DNA of 64,000 nt, taken from assembly GCF_030548175.1 (NCBI RefSeq), contig NZ_JAUORX010000001.1, positions 124,001 to 188,000 on the forward strand, written 5' to 3'. Shown in pieces: positions 46,091 to 55,720 of this stretch. The notes beneath the pieces are model-generated. The model worked only from the letters and a program-made list of their open reading frames with translations. It had not been told where the DNA came from and did no database searches. The translations under genes were made by a program, and so were the position numbers. Every line of letters begins with the position of its first letter. Positions within the stretch are counted from its first letter, which is position 1. The DNA comes from Cognatishimia sp. 1_MG-2023 (GTDB lineage Bacteria; Pseudomonadota; Alphaproteobacteria; Rhodobacterales; Rhodobacteraceae).

Positions 46091-47041
46091 TTAGGCTTTG
46101 CCCAGTTTCTGCATCCGATTGTCACGCAGTTTGGCGAAATCATCACCTGCATGGAACGAGCTACGCGTCAGCGGTGTTGAGGAAATCATCAAGAAGCCCT
46201 TGCCCCAAGCAGCCTTTTCATAGGACGCAAATTCGTCTGGCGTTACAAAACGCGCAACCGCATGGTGCTTTGGTGTTGGCTGTAGATATTGACCGATGGT
46301 CATGAAATCCACGTCTGCGGCGCGCATGTCATCCATGACTTGCAACACGCCCTGACGTTCCTCGCCCAAGCCAACCATGATACCGGATTTGGTGAAAATG
46401 GATGGGTCCAGCTCCTTCACGCGCTGCAACAACCGCAAAGAATGGAAATAACGCGCACCCGGGCGTACCTCTGGATAGAGGCCCGGAACGGTTTCAAGGT
46501 TGTGGTTAAACACGTCTGGCTTTGCAGCAACGACGGTTTCCAAAACAGAGTCATCACATTTCAGGAAATCAGGTGTCAGAATTTCGATCGTTGTTTTTGG
46601 CGAGCGATGACGGATCGCGCGAATGGTCTGGGCAAAATGCTCTGCGCCGCCGTCTTTCAGATCGTCACGGTCCACTGACGTAATAACAACGTGATTCAGG
46701 CCCAGCTTTTTGACGGCTTCGGCCACGCGACCCGGTTCAAACGCATCCAATTCGTCTGGACGACCCGTCGCAATGTTGCAGAAGGTGCAGCCGCGCGTGC
46801 AAATATCACCCATGATCATCATGGTGGCGTGGCCCTGACTCCAGCATTCGCCGGCGTTTGGGCAGCTTGCTTCTTCGCAAACGGTGACAAGCTTGTTCTC
46901 GCGCATAATGCGCTTGGTCGCGTTATATCCTTCGCCTGTTGGTGCTTTTACGCGGATCCAATCAGGTTTTCGTGGCTGCGCATTATCCGGGCGGTGTGCT
47001 TTTTCCGGATGGCGTTGCTCTGGGATCTTAAGGTCTCTCAC
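46091..47041 (-). CDS. lipA: Lipoyl synthase
   Basis: 316 residues from a GTG at 47039-47041, with AGGGA 7 nt upstream; this gives the usual roseobacter start (M)[18 protein letters not shown]. Auxiliary cluster cysteines C55, C60, C66 ([12 protein letters not shown]) and radical SAM cluster C81-x3-C85-x2-C88 (CTRGCTFC) are all present, as is the C-terminal RSSFHAG serine ligand. It inserts sulfur into octanoyl chains on lipoyl domains. The open frame continues 30 codons upstream without support. Confidence 0.96.
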   Translation of the reverse strand: MRDLKIPEQRHPEKAHRPDNAQPRKPDWIRVKAPTGEGYNATKRIMRENKLVTVCEEASCPNAGECWSQGHATMMIMGDICTRGCTFCNIATGRPDELDAFEPGRVAEAVKKLGLNHVVITSVDRDDLKDGGAEHFAQTIRAIRHRSPKTTIEILTPDFLKCDDSVLETVVAAKPDVFNHNLETVPGLYPEVRPGARYFHSLRLLQRVKELDPSIFTKSGIMVGLGEERQGVLQVMDDMRAADVDFMTIGQYLQPTPKHHAVARFVTPDEFASYEKAAWGKGFLMISSTPLTRSSFHAGDDFAKLRDNRMQKLGKA

Positions 47042-47260
47042 GCGGCATTCCCTCATGACATGATGCGTCAAATTCAGGCTAACATAACGAGAATGGATGG
47101 CCAGCGCCAGAGCTGCATAACTGCTATGCATTTGGTGCGGATTGTTCGGATTTTAGGCATCGCATCTTAACTTTTTAACTGAAATTCAGCCAACCGTTGC
47201 ACCAGAATTAGAATCGTTTTAAGTCGCAACCAGAACAATTTGCAAATAGAGGATCACATG

Positions 47261-47806
47261 ATGTTTGCAGGACAAAAACTTCCGAACGTGACTTTCCGCA
47301 CCCGCGTACGTGACGAAAGCATTGGCGGCGACAACCCATTCCGCTGGCAGGACATGAGCACCGAAGATTACTTTGCTGGCAAACGCGTCATCCTGTTCTC
47401 TTTGCCGGGTGCGTTTACGCCGACATGCTCTACCTTCCAATTGCCAGGCTTTGAAAAAGGCGCTGACGATTTCGCGGCGCAGGGCATTGATGAGATTTAC
47501 TGCATGTCCGTAAACGACAGCTTTGTCATGAACAAATGGGCCGAAGCGCAGGGCATCAAAAACGTCAAAGTTATCCCTGACGGTTCTGGCGAATTCACAC
47601 GCAAAGTTGGCATGCTGGTCGACAAAGACAACCTAGGTTTCGGCATGCGCTCTTGGCGTTATGCGGCCATCGTCAACAACGGTGTTGTTGAAGCATGGTT
47701 CGAAGAGCCAGGCCGTGACGACAACCACCCAGAAGATCCATATGGCGAAAGCTCACCGGAAAATCTGATGAAATATCTGACGACTGCTGCTGAAGCTGTT
47801 GCCTAA
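47261..47806 (+). CDS. Prx5-type peroxiredoxin
   Basis: 181 residues. Peroxidatic Cys in SLPGAFTPTCSTFQLPGFE; the resolving and dimer regions match the AhpE/Prx5 branch (DSFVMNKWAE, RSWRYAAIV). It reduces H2O2 and alkyl peroxides, probably with glutathione/glutaredoxin. An ATG at 47258 precedes the chosen one; AGGA at 47250 fits the second better. Convergent with oxyR, the likely regulator, and close to katA. Terminator at 47816. Confidence 0.93.
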   Translation: MFAGQKLPNVTFRTRVRDESIGGDNPFRWQDMSTEDYFAGKRVILFSLPGAFTPTCSTFQLPGFEKGADDFAAQGIDEIYCMSVNDSFVMNKWAEAQGIKNVKVIPDGSGEFTRKVGMLVDKDNLGFGMRSWRYAAIVNNGVVEAWFEEPGRDDNHPEDPYGESSPENLMKYLTTAAEAVA

Positions 47807-47815
47807 ACATTAAGA

Positions 47816-47845
47816 ACGGCCCGCCTTGTGCGGGCCGTTTCTTTA
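47816..47845 (+). terminator. Rho-independent terminator after the peroxiredoxin gene
   Basis: ACGGCCCGC (47816-47824) and GCGGGCCGT (47830-47838) form a 9-bp stem followed by TTTCTTTATT. Lies before the oxyR stop. Confidence 0.9.
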
Positions 47846-48772
47846 TTCGCCGATCATATCTTGTGATTGCGCCATGAGGTCCGCGCCGACCTGTCCTAAC
47901 ATCTCGGCAATCTCTGAAAGCCACCCTTCTTCGCCACTGCCGATACGACTGACCAATCCAATTTGGCGTGCGGGCTGTGGTTCGGCGAACCGTCGCAGCA
48001 CAATGCCGGGAGTAGCCGCCTGCTCTACCGGAGCTGCGAGTTCTGGCATCAAGGTAAATCCAAACCCAGCCGCCACCAATCGTGACAGTGTTGCCAAAGA
48101 TGACGCGCCTAGATTGATCTGTCGATTTCCACGCCCACAAACATCTAGTGCTTGGTCCGTCAGGCAGTGGCCGTCTTCCAAAAGCATCAGTTGATGGTTT
48201 TCCAATATCGTTGGGTGCAGCGTTTCGGCGACGGCCTCTAGCGCGTCCACGCTTTCATGTGTGCCAGCAAGCAAAAACCGATCTTCAAACAATGGCACAT
48301 CGCGCAGACCTTCGACTTCGCTGGGCAAGGCCATGACCGCCACGTCCAATGTTCCGGATTGCAGCATGGAAATCAGACGATCTGTTTTGCCTTCGGTCAC
48401 CTGAACATCCAATGAGATGTCTTTGGAACGCAGGGCCGCTAAGGCGCTTGGTAATAAATAGGGCGCAATTGTTGGGATGATTCCCAGGGCCAATTGCCCT
48501 GCCAAACCAGATCGCCAACGCGCGGCCTGCTCTAACATCTCGGCCTCGCCGAGTATCTTTTCCGCATGCACCAAGGCTTGCCTGCCAAAGGGCGTTAAGA
48601 CCACATCCCGCGCGTAACGCTCTACAACGGGGCCTCTTAGGTGCAATTCAAGCTCTTTGATTTGCACAGACAGCGCCGGTTGGCTGACATGACAGGCCTC
48701 TGCCGCGCGGCCAAAATTGCGATATTTCGCTAATGCTCTGAAATACGTCAGCTGCTTGATCGTAACGGCCAT
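47843..48772 (-). CDS. oxyR: Hydrogen-peroxide sensor OxyR
   Basis: 309 residues from the ATG at 48770-48772, preceded by GGAGG. LysR winged helix (RNFGRAAEACHVSQPALSVQ) and regulatory domain with the redox pair C203 and C212 in EDGHCLTDQALDVCG, the same spacing as E. coli Cys199/Cys208. A disulfide formed by peroxide turns on katA and similar genes. Divergent from katA with an OxyR-like site in the 117-bp spacer. Confidence 0.95.
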   Translation of the reverse strand: MAVTIKQLTYFRALAKYRNFGRAAEACHVSQPALSVQIKELELHLRGPVVERYARDVVLTPFGRQALVHAEKILGEAEMLEQAARWRSGLAGQLALGIIPTIAPYLLPSALAALRSKDISLDVQVTEGKTDRLISMLQSGTLDVAVMALPSEVEGLRDVPLFEDRFLLAGTHESVDALEAVAETLHPTILENHQLMLLEDGHCLTDQALDVCGRGNRQINLGASSLATLSRLVAAGFGFTLMPELAAPVEQAATPGIVLRRFAEPQPARQIGLVSRIGSGEEGWLSEIAEMLGQVGADLMAQSQDMIGE

Positions 48773-48789
48773 CGGTGCCTCCAATAATG

Positions 48790-48826
48790 ATAATCAAAAC
48801 CTATCACATTAATGAAAAACTACAAT
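48790..48826. promoter_or_regulatory. OxyR-type operator between oxyR and katA
   Basis: Tetranucleotides spaced by 7 bp: ATAA (48790), CTAT (48801), ATGA (48812), CAAT (48823), against ATAG-N7-CTAT-N7-ATAG-N7-CTAT; 12 of 16 positions agree. Position near the oxyR start suits both autoregulation and katA activation. Confidence 0.6.
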
Positions 48827-48889
48827 TTGTAATTATTCTAATTCGCTGCGATTTTGCCTTCATCAAGTATTTCCTCGGAGGATTATTCC

Positions 48890-50338
48890 ATGGCTGACAA
48901 ACGTCTCACAACAACCGCTGGCGCGCCGATCGCCGACAATCAAAATAGCCAAACCGCTGGTCCGCGTGGCCCGATTTTGATGCAAGATTATCAACTGCTC
49001 GAAAAGCTCGCGCATCAAAACCGTGAACGTATTCCAGAGCGTGTGGTCCATGCCAAAGGCTGGGGCGCATTTGGGACGTTGAAAATCACCGAGGATATCA
49101 GCCAATACACCAAGGCAAGTGCGCTGCAAAAAGGCGTGACAACGCCAATGCTGGCGCGGTTTTCCACTGTGGCTGGCGAAGCTGGGGCGGCAGACAACGA
49201 ACGTGATGTGCGTGGGTTCTCGTTGAAATTCTATACCGATGAAGGCAACTGGGATTTGGTTGGCAACAACACTCCGGTGTTCTTTATTCGCGACCCCTAT
49301 AAATTCCCGGATTTCATCCATACGCAAAAGCGTCATCCAAAAACCAACCTGCGCAATGCAGAGGCGATGTGGGATTATTGGTCCCTTAGCCCAGAAGCGC
49401 TGCATCAGGTGACAATCCTGATGTCTGACCGCGGTTGCCCAACAACGCCGATGCAAATGAATGGCTACGGGTCACATACGTTCAGCTTGATCAACGATGC
49501 AGGTGTGCGGACTTGGGTGAAATTCCACTTTAAAACCCAGCAAGGCCACGCGCATCTAACCAACCAACAATCAGCAGAGAAAATCGGTCAAACACGCGAA
49601 GGCTACCAAGAAGCGTTGTACGGCACGATTGACTCGGGTGATTTCCCGAAATGGACCATGCAAATTCAGGTCATGACCGAAGAGCAAGCGCAGCAAGCGC
49701 CGTTCAGCCCGTTTGATTTGACCAAGGTTTGGCCGCATGCCGATTATCCGTGCATCACCATTGGTGAATTTGAACTAAACCGGAATCCTGAAAACTATTT
49801 CGCTGAAATCGAACAGGCTGCCTTTAGCCCATCAAATGTTGTGCCGGGTATCGGCTTTAGCCCGGATCGGGTTTTGCAGGCGCGTATTTTCTCTTATGCG
49901 GATGCGCACCGGTATCGTCTGGGCACGCATTACGAGGCCTTGCCTGTGAACGCGCCGAAATGTCCGGTTCATCACTATCACAAAGATGGCCAAATGAACT
50001 TTATGGGCCAGCAGTCTGGCAATGTAGATGCCTATTACGAGCCAAACTCTGTCGAAGGTGCTCCACGCGAAGACAAAATTGCAGCAGAACCACCGCTGCC
50101 GTTGTCTGGTGATGCGGATCGCTACAACCATCGCGAAGGGAATGACGATTACACGCAGGCCCGCGCATTGCATGATCTGATGGATGATGGGCAGCGTTCG
50201 CGTCTGTATTCAAACACGGCAGAGGCGATGCAGGGTGCCAAAGACACCACGATTGAACGGGTTCTGGGCCATTACGATAAAATCAGCCAAGCCTATGGCG
50301 ATGGCATTCGTGCCGCCCGCGCTGCTTTGAATGGCTAA
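48890..50338 (+). CDS. katA: Monofunctional heme catalase
   Basis: 482 residues, a small-subunit (clade 3-like) catalase. Distal His in [12 protein letters not shown], the [20 protein letters not shown] block, and the proximal heme Tyr in [19 protein letters not shown]-binding type residues are likely. Cytosolic tetramer that dismutates H2O2. CGGAGGA precedes the ATG at 48890. Regulated by OxyR across the shared spacer. The hairpin after its stop is a perfect 22-bp palindrome. Confidence 0.95.
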   Translation: MADKRLTTTAGAPIADNQNSQTAGPRGPILMQDYQLLEKLAHQNRERIPERVVHAKGWGAFGTLKITEDISQYTKASALQKGVTTPMLARFSTVAGEAGAADNERDVRGFSLKFYTDEGNWDLVGNNTPVFFIRDPYKFPDFIHTQKRHPKTNLRNAEAMWDYWSLSPEALHQVTILMSDRGCPTTPMQMNGYGSHTFSLINDAGVRTWVKFHFKTQQGHAHLTNQQSAEKIGQTREGYQEALYGTIDSGDFPKWTMQIQVMTEEQAQQAPFSPFDLTKVWPHADYPCITIGEFELNRNPENYFAEIEQAAFSPSNVVPGIGFSPDRVLQARIFSYADAHRYRLGTHYEALPVNAPKCPVHHYHKDGQMNFMGQQSGNVDAYYEPNSVEGAPREDKIAAEPPLPLSGDADRYNHREGNDDYTQARALHDLMDDGQRSRLYSNTAEAMQGAKDTTIERVLGHYDKISQAYGDGIRAARAALNG

Positions 50339-50360
50339 GTTTTCTGTACTGTAACGCGTT

Positions 50361-50382
50361 TGCGCAGCCCTAGGGCTGCGCA
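50361..50382. terminator. Perfect 22-bp palindrome between katA and the DUF6456 gene
   Basis: TGCGCAGCCCTAGGGCTGCGCA lies in a 47-bp convergent spacer. It can fold as a 9-bp stem with a CTAG loop for either transcript; T-runs are weak. Confidence 0.6.
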
Positions 50383-50385
50383 TGT

Positions 50386-51492
50386 TTATCCAATCATATC
50401 AGATACATCTGTGCGCGATGCGTTGTAATGCGCGCGAAGGCGAACCAGAGCGATCCGCAAGACAACCTTGCCCGACCGCGCAGGCCATCCCAAGCGACGT
50501 TCCGTCATCTCAAGACCTTCTAGGTAGCAGCAGCAGCGCAATGTGATGTCTGCCAGCCCTTCTCCCAACAGTTCCATCGCTTCGCGCAGCCGATCACGCG
50601 CCTGCCACGCAGAGCTCGTGCAATCCCCGTTGGCACCGGCAGAGGTTCCTGCCGTTAATAACCGATCCCAGTTTTGCCCCAACGCGCCATCCATCTGCGA
50701 CAGCTCAAAGTCCTCGCGCAGGCGTTCACCTGCGGCGACCAAATCGCTGGACAGAAATGGTTTACCATCTTTGTCTTTGCGTCGCGCCAATACCGCCAAG
50801 GGGCTTTCACTTGTGGAAAATCGCATCCGCCGTTGCGCGCCCTGCTCTGCCTGCGGCGTTCCTTTTGCGAGTTTTTCAAATCCTGACTGTTCTTCAGCAA
50901 AATCGCGCGCGGAATTGGAAGCCTTGGCCATCAATTGCGTTAGCTCACTGCGCCCTGCAGGCGTGATTTTATAGCGCGACACACGTCCGGGTGCCTTGCA
51001 ACTGATCCAGTCTTTCAGGGCCATCGCTTGCGCAACATCGCGATCCACAACAGCGGTCCGCAATGTTGCCCCGTCCGCACCATCGCGCACGACAACTGCC
51101 TTTTCCATTCCTTTGGCCACCGCCAAAACGGCATCAGGATCACTCAACTTTAAGAGTATCTTTTCTGCTGCCGTAGCCAAAGCCGCCTCGCAAAGCGGGC
51201 CATCCATATCATGCGCATTCATCTCAAATGTCTCCATTCGTCGATCCGCGCCGGGAGAATTAGAAACATGGGCCCCCAATGCTGCAAGCGCTTCGTCGAT
51301 CAGCGGATCATCCCGGCGCGATTCAACGCGCCGAATTTGCCGTGATATCGTCGATGCATGACAATGTGATTGCCGTGCAAGCGCCCGAATTGAAATGCCT
51401 TTTTCTATGTGCGCCAAGTAACGTGCTGCGTAGTTCGGCACCCAAGTTGGAACGCAAGCAAGCTCGTCCTCTGCCCTCCAATGTGTCTTCAT
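50386..51492 (-). CDS. DUF6456 helix-turn-helix regulator, candidate GafA homologue
   Basis: 368 residues. N-terminal helix-turn-helix (GISIRALARQSHCHASTISRQIRRVE, residues about 33-58), a middle region with a winged-helix-like segment (GRVSRYKITPAGRSELTQL), and the C-terminal DUF6456 part (ESPLAVLARRKDKDG, FLSSDLVAAGERLREDFELSQ). From memory, this architecture is that of GafA, the direct activator of the gene transfer agent in Rhodobacter capsulatus, which is under CtrA control; a CtrA-like site lies upstream. No GTA structural gene is in the window. Divergent from the DUF6477 gene. Confidence 0.65.
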   Translation of the reverse strand: MKTHWRAEDELACVPTWVPNYAARYLAHIEKGISIRALARQSHCHASTISRQIRRVESRRDDPLIDEALAALGAHVSNSPGADRRMETFEMNAHDMDGPLCEAALATAAEKILLKLSDPDAVLAVAKGMEKAVVVRDGADGATLRTAVVDRDVAQAMALKDWISCKAPGRVSRYKITPAGRSELTQLMAKASNSARDFAEEQSGFEKLAKGTPQAEQGAQRRMRFSTSESPLAVLARRKDKDGKPFLSSDLVAAGERLREDFELSQMDGALGQNWDRLLTAGTSAGANGDCTSSAWQARDRLREAMELLGEGLADITLRCCCYLEGLEMTERRLGWPARSGKVVLRIALVRLRAHYNASRTDVSDMIG

Positions 51493-51565
51493 TCATGCCC
51501 CCGGTGGGTATCTTTTGCTGCCATTTTACCCACAGATCATCCCAGAAAATCTAGGTCGCAGAGGT

Positions 51566-51580
51566 TACCCATGCGTTAAC
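51566..51580. promoter_or_regulatory. CtrA-type binding site
   Basis: TTAC-CCATGCG-TTAA matches 7 of 8 positions of the alphaproteobacterial CtrA box TTAA-N7-TTAA. It is 74 bp upstream of the DUF6456 gene and 139 bp upstream of the DUF6477 gene, in their 226-bp divergent spacer. Confidence 0.5.
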
Positions 51581-51718
51581 ATCCGTCGGCACTTCGGAGT
51601 GTGTTTCCAAATGATAAACAGATTTCAAACTGGCCGAACGCTGGGTACGCTCCGAATGCAACACCCCTATAAGCTGTGCAAGGCTGCCCTTTCGATTACC
51701 CTATGAAAGGTCAAAACC

Positions 51719-52009
51719 ATGCAGGATGTGCATACAATGCTTCGTCAATTCAACCGCCCAAAACTATTGGTTCGCGCGGCAAAAGCGGCGGCAGTCGATT
51801 ACGAAAGGCCCGTCCATCTGGCACGCCTATTGCGCGCCAAAACCCTACCGGGACACGCCGAAGCCATTATAAATTTGCTAGAACTGGAACACACACATAA
51901 CGAGATGCGCCGACAAAAACACCTAGGGTATTCCCCAATCGCCCATGTGGACGTGATGATTGCCATTGTTGGCGAGGCCCAGCTGATGCAGGCCTCCCAA
52001 TATACTTAA
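51719..52009 (+). CDS. DUF6477 family protein
   Basis: 96 residues, helical and basic (LRQFNRPKLLVRAAKAAAVDY, LARLLRAKTLPGHAEAII, LEHTHNEMRRQKHLGYSPI). Looks like the small roseobacter DUF6477 protein found beside the DUF6456 regulator. No signal peptide or membrane segment; function unknown. It shares the CtrA-like spacer with that regulator and may be co-controlled. Confidence 0.7.
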   Translation: MQDVHTMLRQFNRPKLLVRAAKAAAVDYERPVHLARLLRAKTLPGHAEAIINLLELEHTHNEMRRQKHLGYSPIAHVDVMIAIVGEAQLMQASQYT

Positions 52010-52018
52010 AGGCAGCGA

Positions 52019-53563
52019 TTACATAAAGGAATCGGGCATAGACGCCTTTTTGTCAGCAACAAAGGCTTTCAATGCCTCATCAATCGCGGGATCCAAAGGC
52101 GGGGCCACATGGTCTGCAACCAATTTTGCGACACGCTCAGTTGCCAGCGCTTGCGTATCGCGTGCCCCTTCGTCCTGCCATTGCTCAAACGGCTTGTAAT
52201 CAAGTATCTCAGAACGCCAAAACGCGGTCTTAAAGTTCGCCTGCGTATGGGCACAGCCCAAGAAATGCCCACCGGGCCCAACTTCGCGCAGCGCTTCCAT
52301 GCCCTGCCCGTTTTCATCAATGGCAACACCTTCGGCCATCTTATGCAAGGTGCCCAATTGATCGGCATCCATCACGAATTTCTCGAATGACGCCACCAGA
52401 CCACCTTCGAGCCAGCCACAGGAATGCAGCATAAAGTTCACGCCGCCCATCAAGGCCGCATTATGGGTATGTGCTGTTTCATAAGCCGCCTGCGCATCTG
52501 GTAGTTTTGAGCCACATAGCCCACCACCGGAACGGAACGGCAATCCCATGCGCCGCGCCAATTGACCCGCGCCATATAAAATTTGGCTCGCTTCGGGCGT
52601 GCCAAAGGTTGGCGCACCCGATGCCATATCGATAGAGGTCACAAAGGCCCCAAAGATCACAGGCGCACCGGGGCGCACCAATTGGCTATAGGCAATGCCT
52701 GCCATGACCTCTGCCAAAACCTGCGTTAACGTCCCCGCAACCGATACCGGGGCCATCGCGCCGCCCACGATAAACGGAGAAATGATACAGGCTTGGTGGT
52801 TCTTGGCATAAACCTCAAGCGCGCCCATCATTATGTCGTCAAACGTCATTGGCGAGTTGATGTTGATCAACGACGTCATAACCGCGTTGTTCTGTACAAA
52901 CTCTTTGCCAAACAGAATTTCGCACATATCCACGCAATCCTGCGCGCGGCTTGGTTCAGTGACAGAGCCCATAAATGGCTTATCCGTCAAAGACATATGC
53001 GCATAGATCATGTCCAAGTGGCGTTTGTTCACTGCAACATCGGTCGGCTCGCAAACGGTACCGCCGGAATGGTGCAGCCATTTGGACATATGGCCCAATT
53101 TCACGAATTTCTCAAAGTCTGCCATGGTGGCATACCGGCGACCACCCTCGGCATCGCGCACAAAGGGCGGGCCATAGACCGGCGCACACACCAAGTTTTT
53201 GCCGCCAATTTCAACGGACCGTTCCGGGTTACGCGCATGCTGCGTAAAGGAAGACGGCGCTGTTTTGCACAGCTCCCGCGCAAGTCCCTTTGGCAGACGC
53301 ACACGGTGGCCATCAATCTTGGCCCCCGCTTTTTCCCACAGCGCCAAGGCGCCCGGATTATTCGGGAAATCCACGCCTATCTCTTCGAGCACGATTTCGG
53401 CGTTCGCTTCAATAACCGCCAACGCTTCGTCGGTCAGCACCTCATATAGCGGTATGTTCCGCTCTATGTACTTCGCGGTTTCAACGGTCACATTGGCGCG
53501 TGCCGCACGACGTGCAGCACCACCGCCTGAACGGCCTCGACGAGTTGGAGCGGGTTCAGCCAT
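52019..53563 (-). CDS. MttB-family (trimethylamine/betaine-type) corrinoid methyltransferase, non-pyrrolysine
   Basis: 514 residues, TIM barrel of the trimethylamine methyltransferase superfamily: EEIGVDFPNNPGALALWEKAG, HHSGGTVCEPTDVAVNKRHLD, and GGGLCGSKLPDAQAAYET. The archaeal MttB uses an in-frame amber codon for pyrrolysine; here no internal stop exists, so it belongs to the MtgB-like group that demethylates quaternary amines such as glycine betaine. It would need a corrinoid protein; one is encoded at 11194. A basic, Arg/Ala-rich N-terminus (RRGRSGGGAARRAAR) is common in roseobacter copies. Substrate not determined. Confidence 0.85.
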   Translation of the reverse strand: MAEPAPTRRGRSGGGAARRAARANVTVETAKYIERNIPLYEVLTDEALAVIEANAEIVLEEIGVDFPNNPGALALWEKAGAKIDGHRVRLPKGLARELCKTAPSSFTQHARNPERSVEIGGKNLVCAPVYGPPFVRDAEGGRRYATMADFEKFVKLGHMSKWLHHSGGTVCEPTDVAVNKRHLDMIYAHMSLTDKPFMGSVTEPSRAQDCVDMCEILFGKEFVQNNAVMTSLININSPMTFDDIMMGALEVYAKNHQACIISPFIVGGAMAPVSVAGTLTQVLAEVMAGIAYSQLVRPGAPVIFGAFVTSIDMASGAPTFGTPEASQILYGAGQLARRMGLPFRSGGGLCGSKLPDAQAAYETAHTHNAALMGGVNFMLHSCGWLEGGLVASFEKFVMDADQLGTLHKMAEGVAIDENGQGMEALREVGPGGHFLGCAHTQANFKTAFWRSEILDYKPFEQWQDEGARDTQALATERVAKLVADHVAPPLDPAIDEALKAFVADKKASMPDSFM

Positions 53564-53691
53564 ATGGTCCTCATAGCTTTGAAGGTCTTTTTATATTTCT
53601 ACCCAGCAACGTCCCATCTCCGCGTGATAATTGCGGCGATTAAACACTAAAAACGACATTCGATACGGCAATGCGCGTTCGCATGGCTCAA

Positions 53692-53760
53692 AGGGGCTCT
53701 GCCCCTCACGTCGAAACGATGTTTCGCCGCTCACCCCGGAGTATTTGGAGAAAGGTGAAT
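53692..53760. repeat. Intergenic repeat family 2, copy upstream of guaA
   Basis: AGGGGCTCTGCCCCT hairpin, then CGAAAC/GTTTCG hairpin, then CACCCCGGAGTATTTGGAGAAAGGTGAA, matching the pattern at 40433 and 63144. Lies 63 bp before the guaA start, so it is probably transcribed in the leader or contains the promoter. The rest of the spacer 53564-53822 shows nothing further. Confidence 0.7.
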
Positions 53761-53822
53761 TATTAGAGGTGATGATAGGCAAATCTCTTGCGCAAATGGG
53801 TCATTTGGCCTATGCGGCGACC

Positions 53823-55382
53823 ATGACAGAGACATCCCATGACCGCCTTTTAATCATCGACTTTGGTAGCCAAGTGACGCAGCTGATTGCGCGTCGTCTG
53901 CGCGAGCTGAATGTCTATTGCGAAATCCACCCCTATCAAAAAGTCACAATGGATTTTGTGCGCAGCTTTGCGCCAAAGGCCGTGATCTTTTCCGGTGGCC
54001 CAGACAGTGTGACCCGCGAAGGGTCTCCGCGCGCGCCACAAGAGATTTTTGATCTGGGCGTGCCGATCCTTGGCATCTGCTATGGTCAACAGACCATGAT
54101 GCAGCAGCTTGGCGGCAAGGTCGAAAGCGGCCACGGAACAGCCGAATTTGGTCGTGCCTACGTGACGCCAAAGAACAAGTTGGCGATCTTGGATGGTTGG
54201 TTTGCCGAAGGTGACGAACAAGTCTGGATGAGTCACGGCGATCACGTCAGCGAAATCGCACCCGGCTTTGAGGTTTATGGCACCTCACCCAACGCGCCTT
54301 ATGCCATCACTGCAGATGTCTCTCGGAATTTCTACGCGGTGCAATTCCACCCAGAAGTGCACCACACGCCAAATGGCGCGAAGCTGTATGAGAACTTTGT
54401 CAAACTGGCGGGTTTCTCTGGCGATTGGACCATGGGTGCTTATCGTGAGCAGATGATCGCTAAGATCCGCGAACAGGTTGGCGACAAACAGGTGATCTGT
54501 GGTCTGTCTGGTGGTGTTGATAGCTCTGTTGCTGCAATCCTGATCCACGAAGCGATCGGCGATCAGCTGACCTGTGTCTTTGTCGACCACGGCCTGCTGC
54601 GCAAGGACGAGGCGAAAGAAGTCGTCGCCATGTTCCGCGACAACTATAACATCAAGCTAATTGCAGCCGATGAAAGCGATCTGTTCTTGGGCGAGCTGGA
54701 AGGCCAGTCTGACCCAGAAACCAAACGCAAAATCATCGGCAAGCTGTTCATCGACGTGTTCCAGAAATACGCCAATGAGATCGAAGGCGCTGAGTTCTTG
54801 GCGCAGGGGACGTTGTACCCGGATGTCATTGAATCCGTGTCCTTCTCTGGCGGACCATCTGTCACCATCAAATCGCACCACAATGTGGGCGGCCTACCTG
54901 AAAAGATGGGTTTGAAACTGGTTGAACCGCTGCGCGAACTCTTCAAAGACGAAGTCCGCGCCTTGGGTCGTGAACTTGGCTTGCCGCAGTCCTTTATCGG
55001 TCGCCATCCTTTCCCTGGACCGGGTCTTGCGATCCGTTGCCCTGGTGAGATCACCCGCGAAAAGCTGGAAATCCTGCGCGAAGCGGATGCCATCTATATC
55101 GACCAAATCCGCAAACATGGCTTGTATGACGAAATCTGGCAGGCCTTTGTTGCCATCCTTCCGGTGAAAACCGTGGGTGTTATGGGCGATGGCCGCACCT
55201 ATGATTATGCCTGCGCAATGCGTGCGGTGAACTCTGTTGATGGTATGACCGCGGATTACTATCCGTTCACCCATGAATTCCTAGGTGAAACCGCAACGCG
55301 GATCATCAACGAGGTCAAAGGCATCAACCGCTGCACCTATGACATCACCTCAAAGCCTCCGGGCACGATTGAGTGGGAATGA
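53823..55382 (+). CDS. guaA: GMP synthase (glutamine-hydrolysing)
   Basis: 519 residues from the ATG at 53823 ([20 protein letters not shown]). Class I amidotransferase domain with Cys in GICYGQQTM and His/Glu in [11 protein letters not shown]-pyrophosphatase P-loop GLSGGVDSS, and the C-terminal dimerisation domain ending [17 protein letters not shown]. Converts XMP to GMP. The open frame extends upstream through the repeat but is not family-like. ATGA overlap with the next gene. Confidence 0.97.
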   Translation: MTETSHDRLLIIDFGSQVTQLIARRLRELNVYCEIHPYQKVTMDFVRSFAPKAVIFSGGPDSVTREGSPRAPQEIFDLGVPILGICYGQQTMMQQLGGKVESGHGTAEFGRAYVTPKNKLAILDGWFAEGDEQVWMSHGDHVSEIAPGFEVYGTSPNAPYAITADVSRNFYAVQFHPEVHHTPNGAKLYENFVKLAGFSGDWTMGAYREQMIAKIREQVGDKQVICGLSGGVDSSVAAILIHEAIGDQLTCVFVDHGLLRKDEAKEVVAMFRDNYNIKLIAADESDLFLGELEGQSDPETKRKIIGKLFIDVFQKYANEIEGAEFLAQGTLYPDVIESVSFSGGPSVTIKSHHNVGGLPEKMGLKLVEPLRELFKDEVRALGRELGLPQSFIGRHPFPGPGLAIRCPGEITREKLEILREADAIYIDQIRKHGLYDEIWQAFVAILPVKTVGVMGDGRTYDYACAMRAVNSVDGMTADYYPFTHEFLGETATRIINEVKGINRCTYDITSKPPGTIEWE

Positions 55383-55657
55383 TCCGGCTGACCGGACATA
55401 TCCAAGTACCAGCGGATCGCCTAACGGCGGTCCGTTCTGCATTGGCAGACCACATTCACCTAACCCGCGCCGAACCCGGCAATCTGACGTTCAGCGTGAT
55501 TGAACACCCCACCATTGCTGGCCGATTTGACGTTGCCGAAACGTTTCTAGATCGCGCGGCTTTTGACGCGCATCAAACGCGTGCCGCGCAATCGGATTGG
55601 GCCAAGATCACCCAAGGCATCCCGCGCGACTACCAAGTCGAAGAGATTGCCGATTAA
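55379..55657 (+). CDS. Antibiotic biosynthesis monooxygenase (ABM) domain protein
   Basis: 92 residues, starting in the ATGA overlap with guaA. Dimeric alpha-beta barrel fold: [31 protein letters not shown] and the [13 protein letters not shown] segment with the conserved His. Members are cofactor-free monooxygenases or heme-degrading proteins, with no specific substrate inferable. Likely co-transcribed with guaA. Confidence 0.85.
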   Translation: MIRLTGHIQVPADRLTAVRSALADHIHLTRAEPGNLTFSVIEHPTIAGRFDVAETFLDRAAFDAHQTRAAQSDWAKITQGIPRDYQVEEIAD

Positions 55658-55720
55658 CGCTTTGTATGCGCAGCCTTTTCGCTTAGATGAACTAACGCGC
55701 AGTTCAGCAAGGCCAAGCAT

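Noticed and set aside
52793-53449. 218-codon open frame opposite the MttB-family gene
   Set aside because: Mirrors codon structure of the confirmed minus-strand gene.
52019-53563. Pyrrolysine-containing MttB
   Set aside because: The frame is continuous with no internal TAG.
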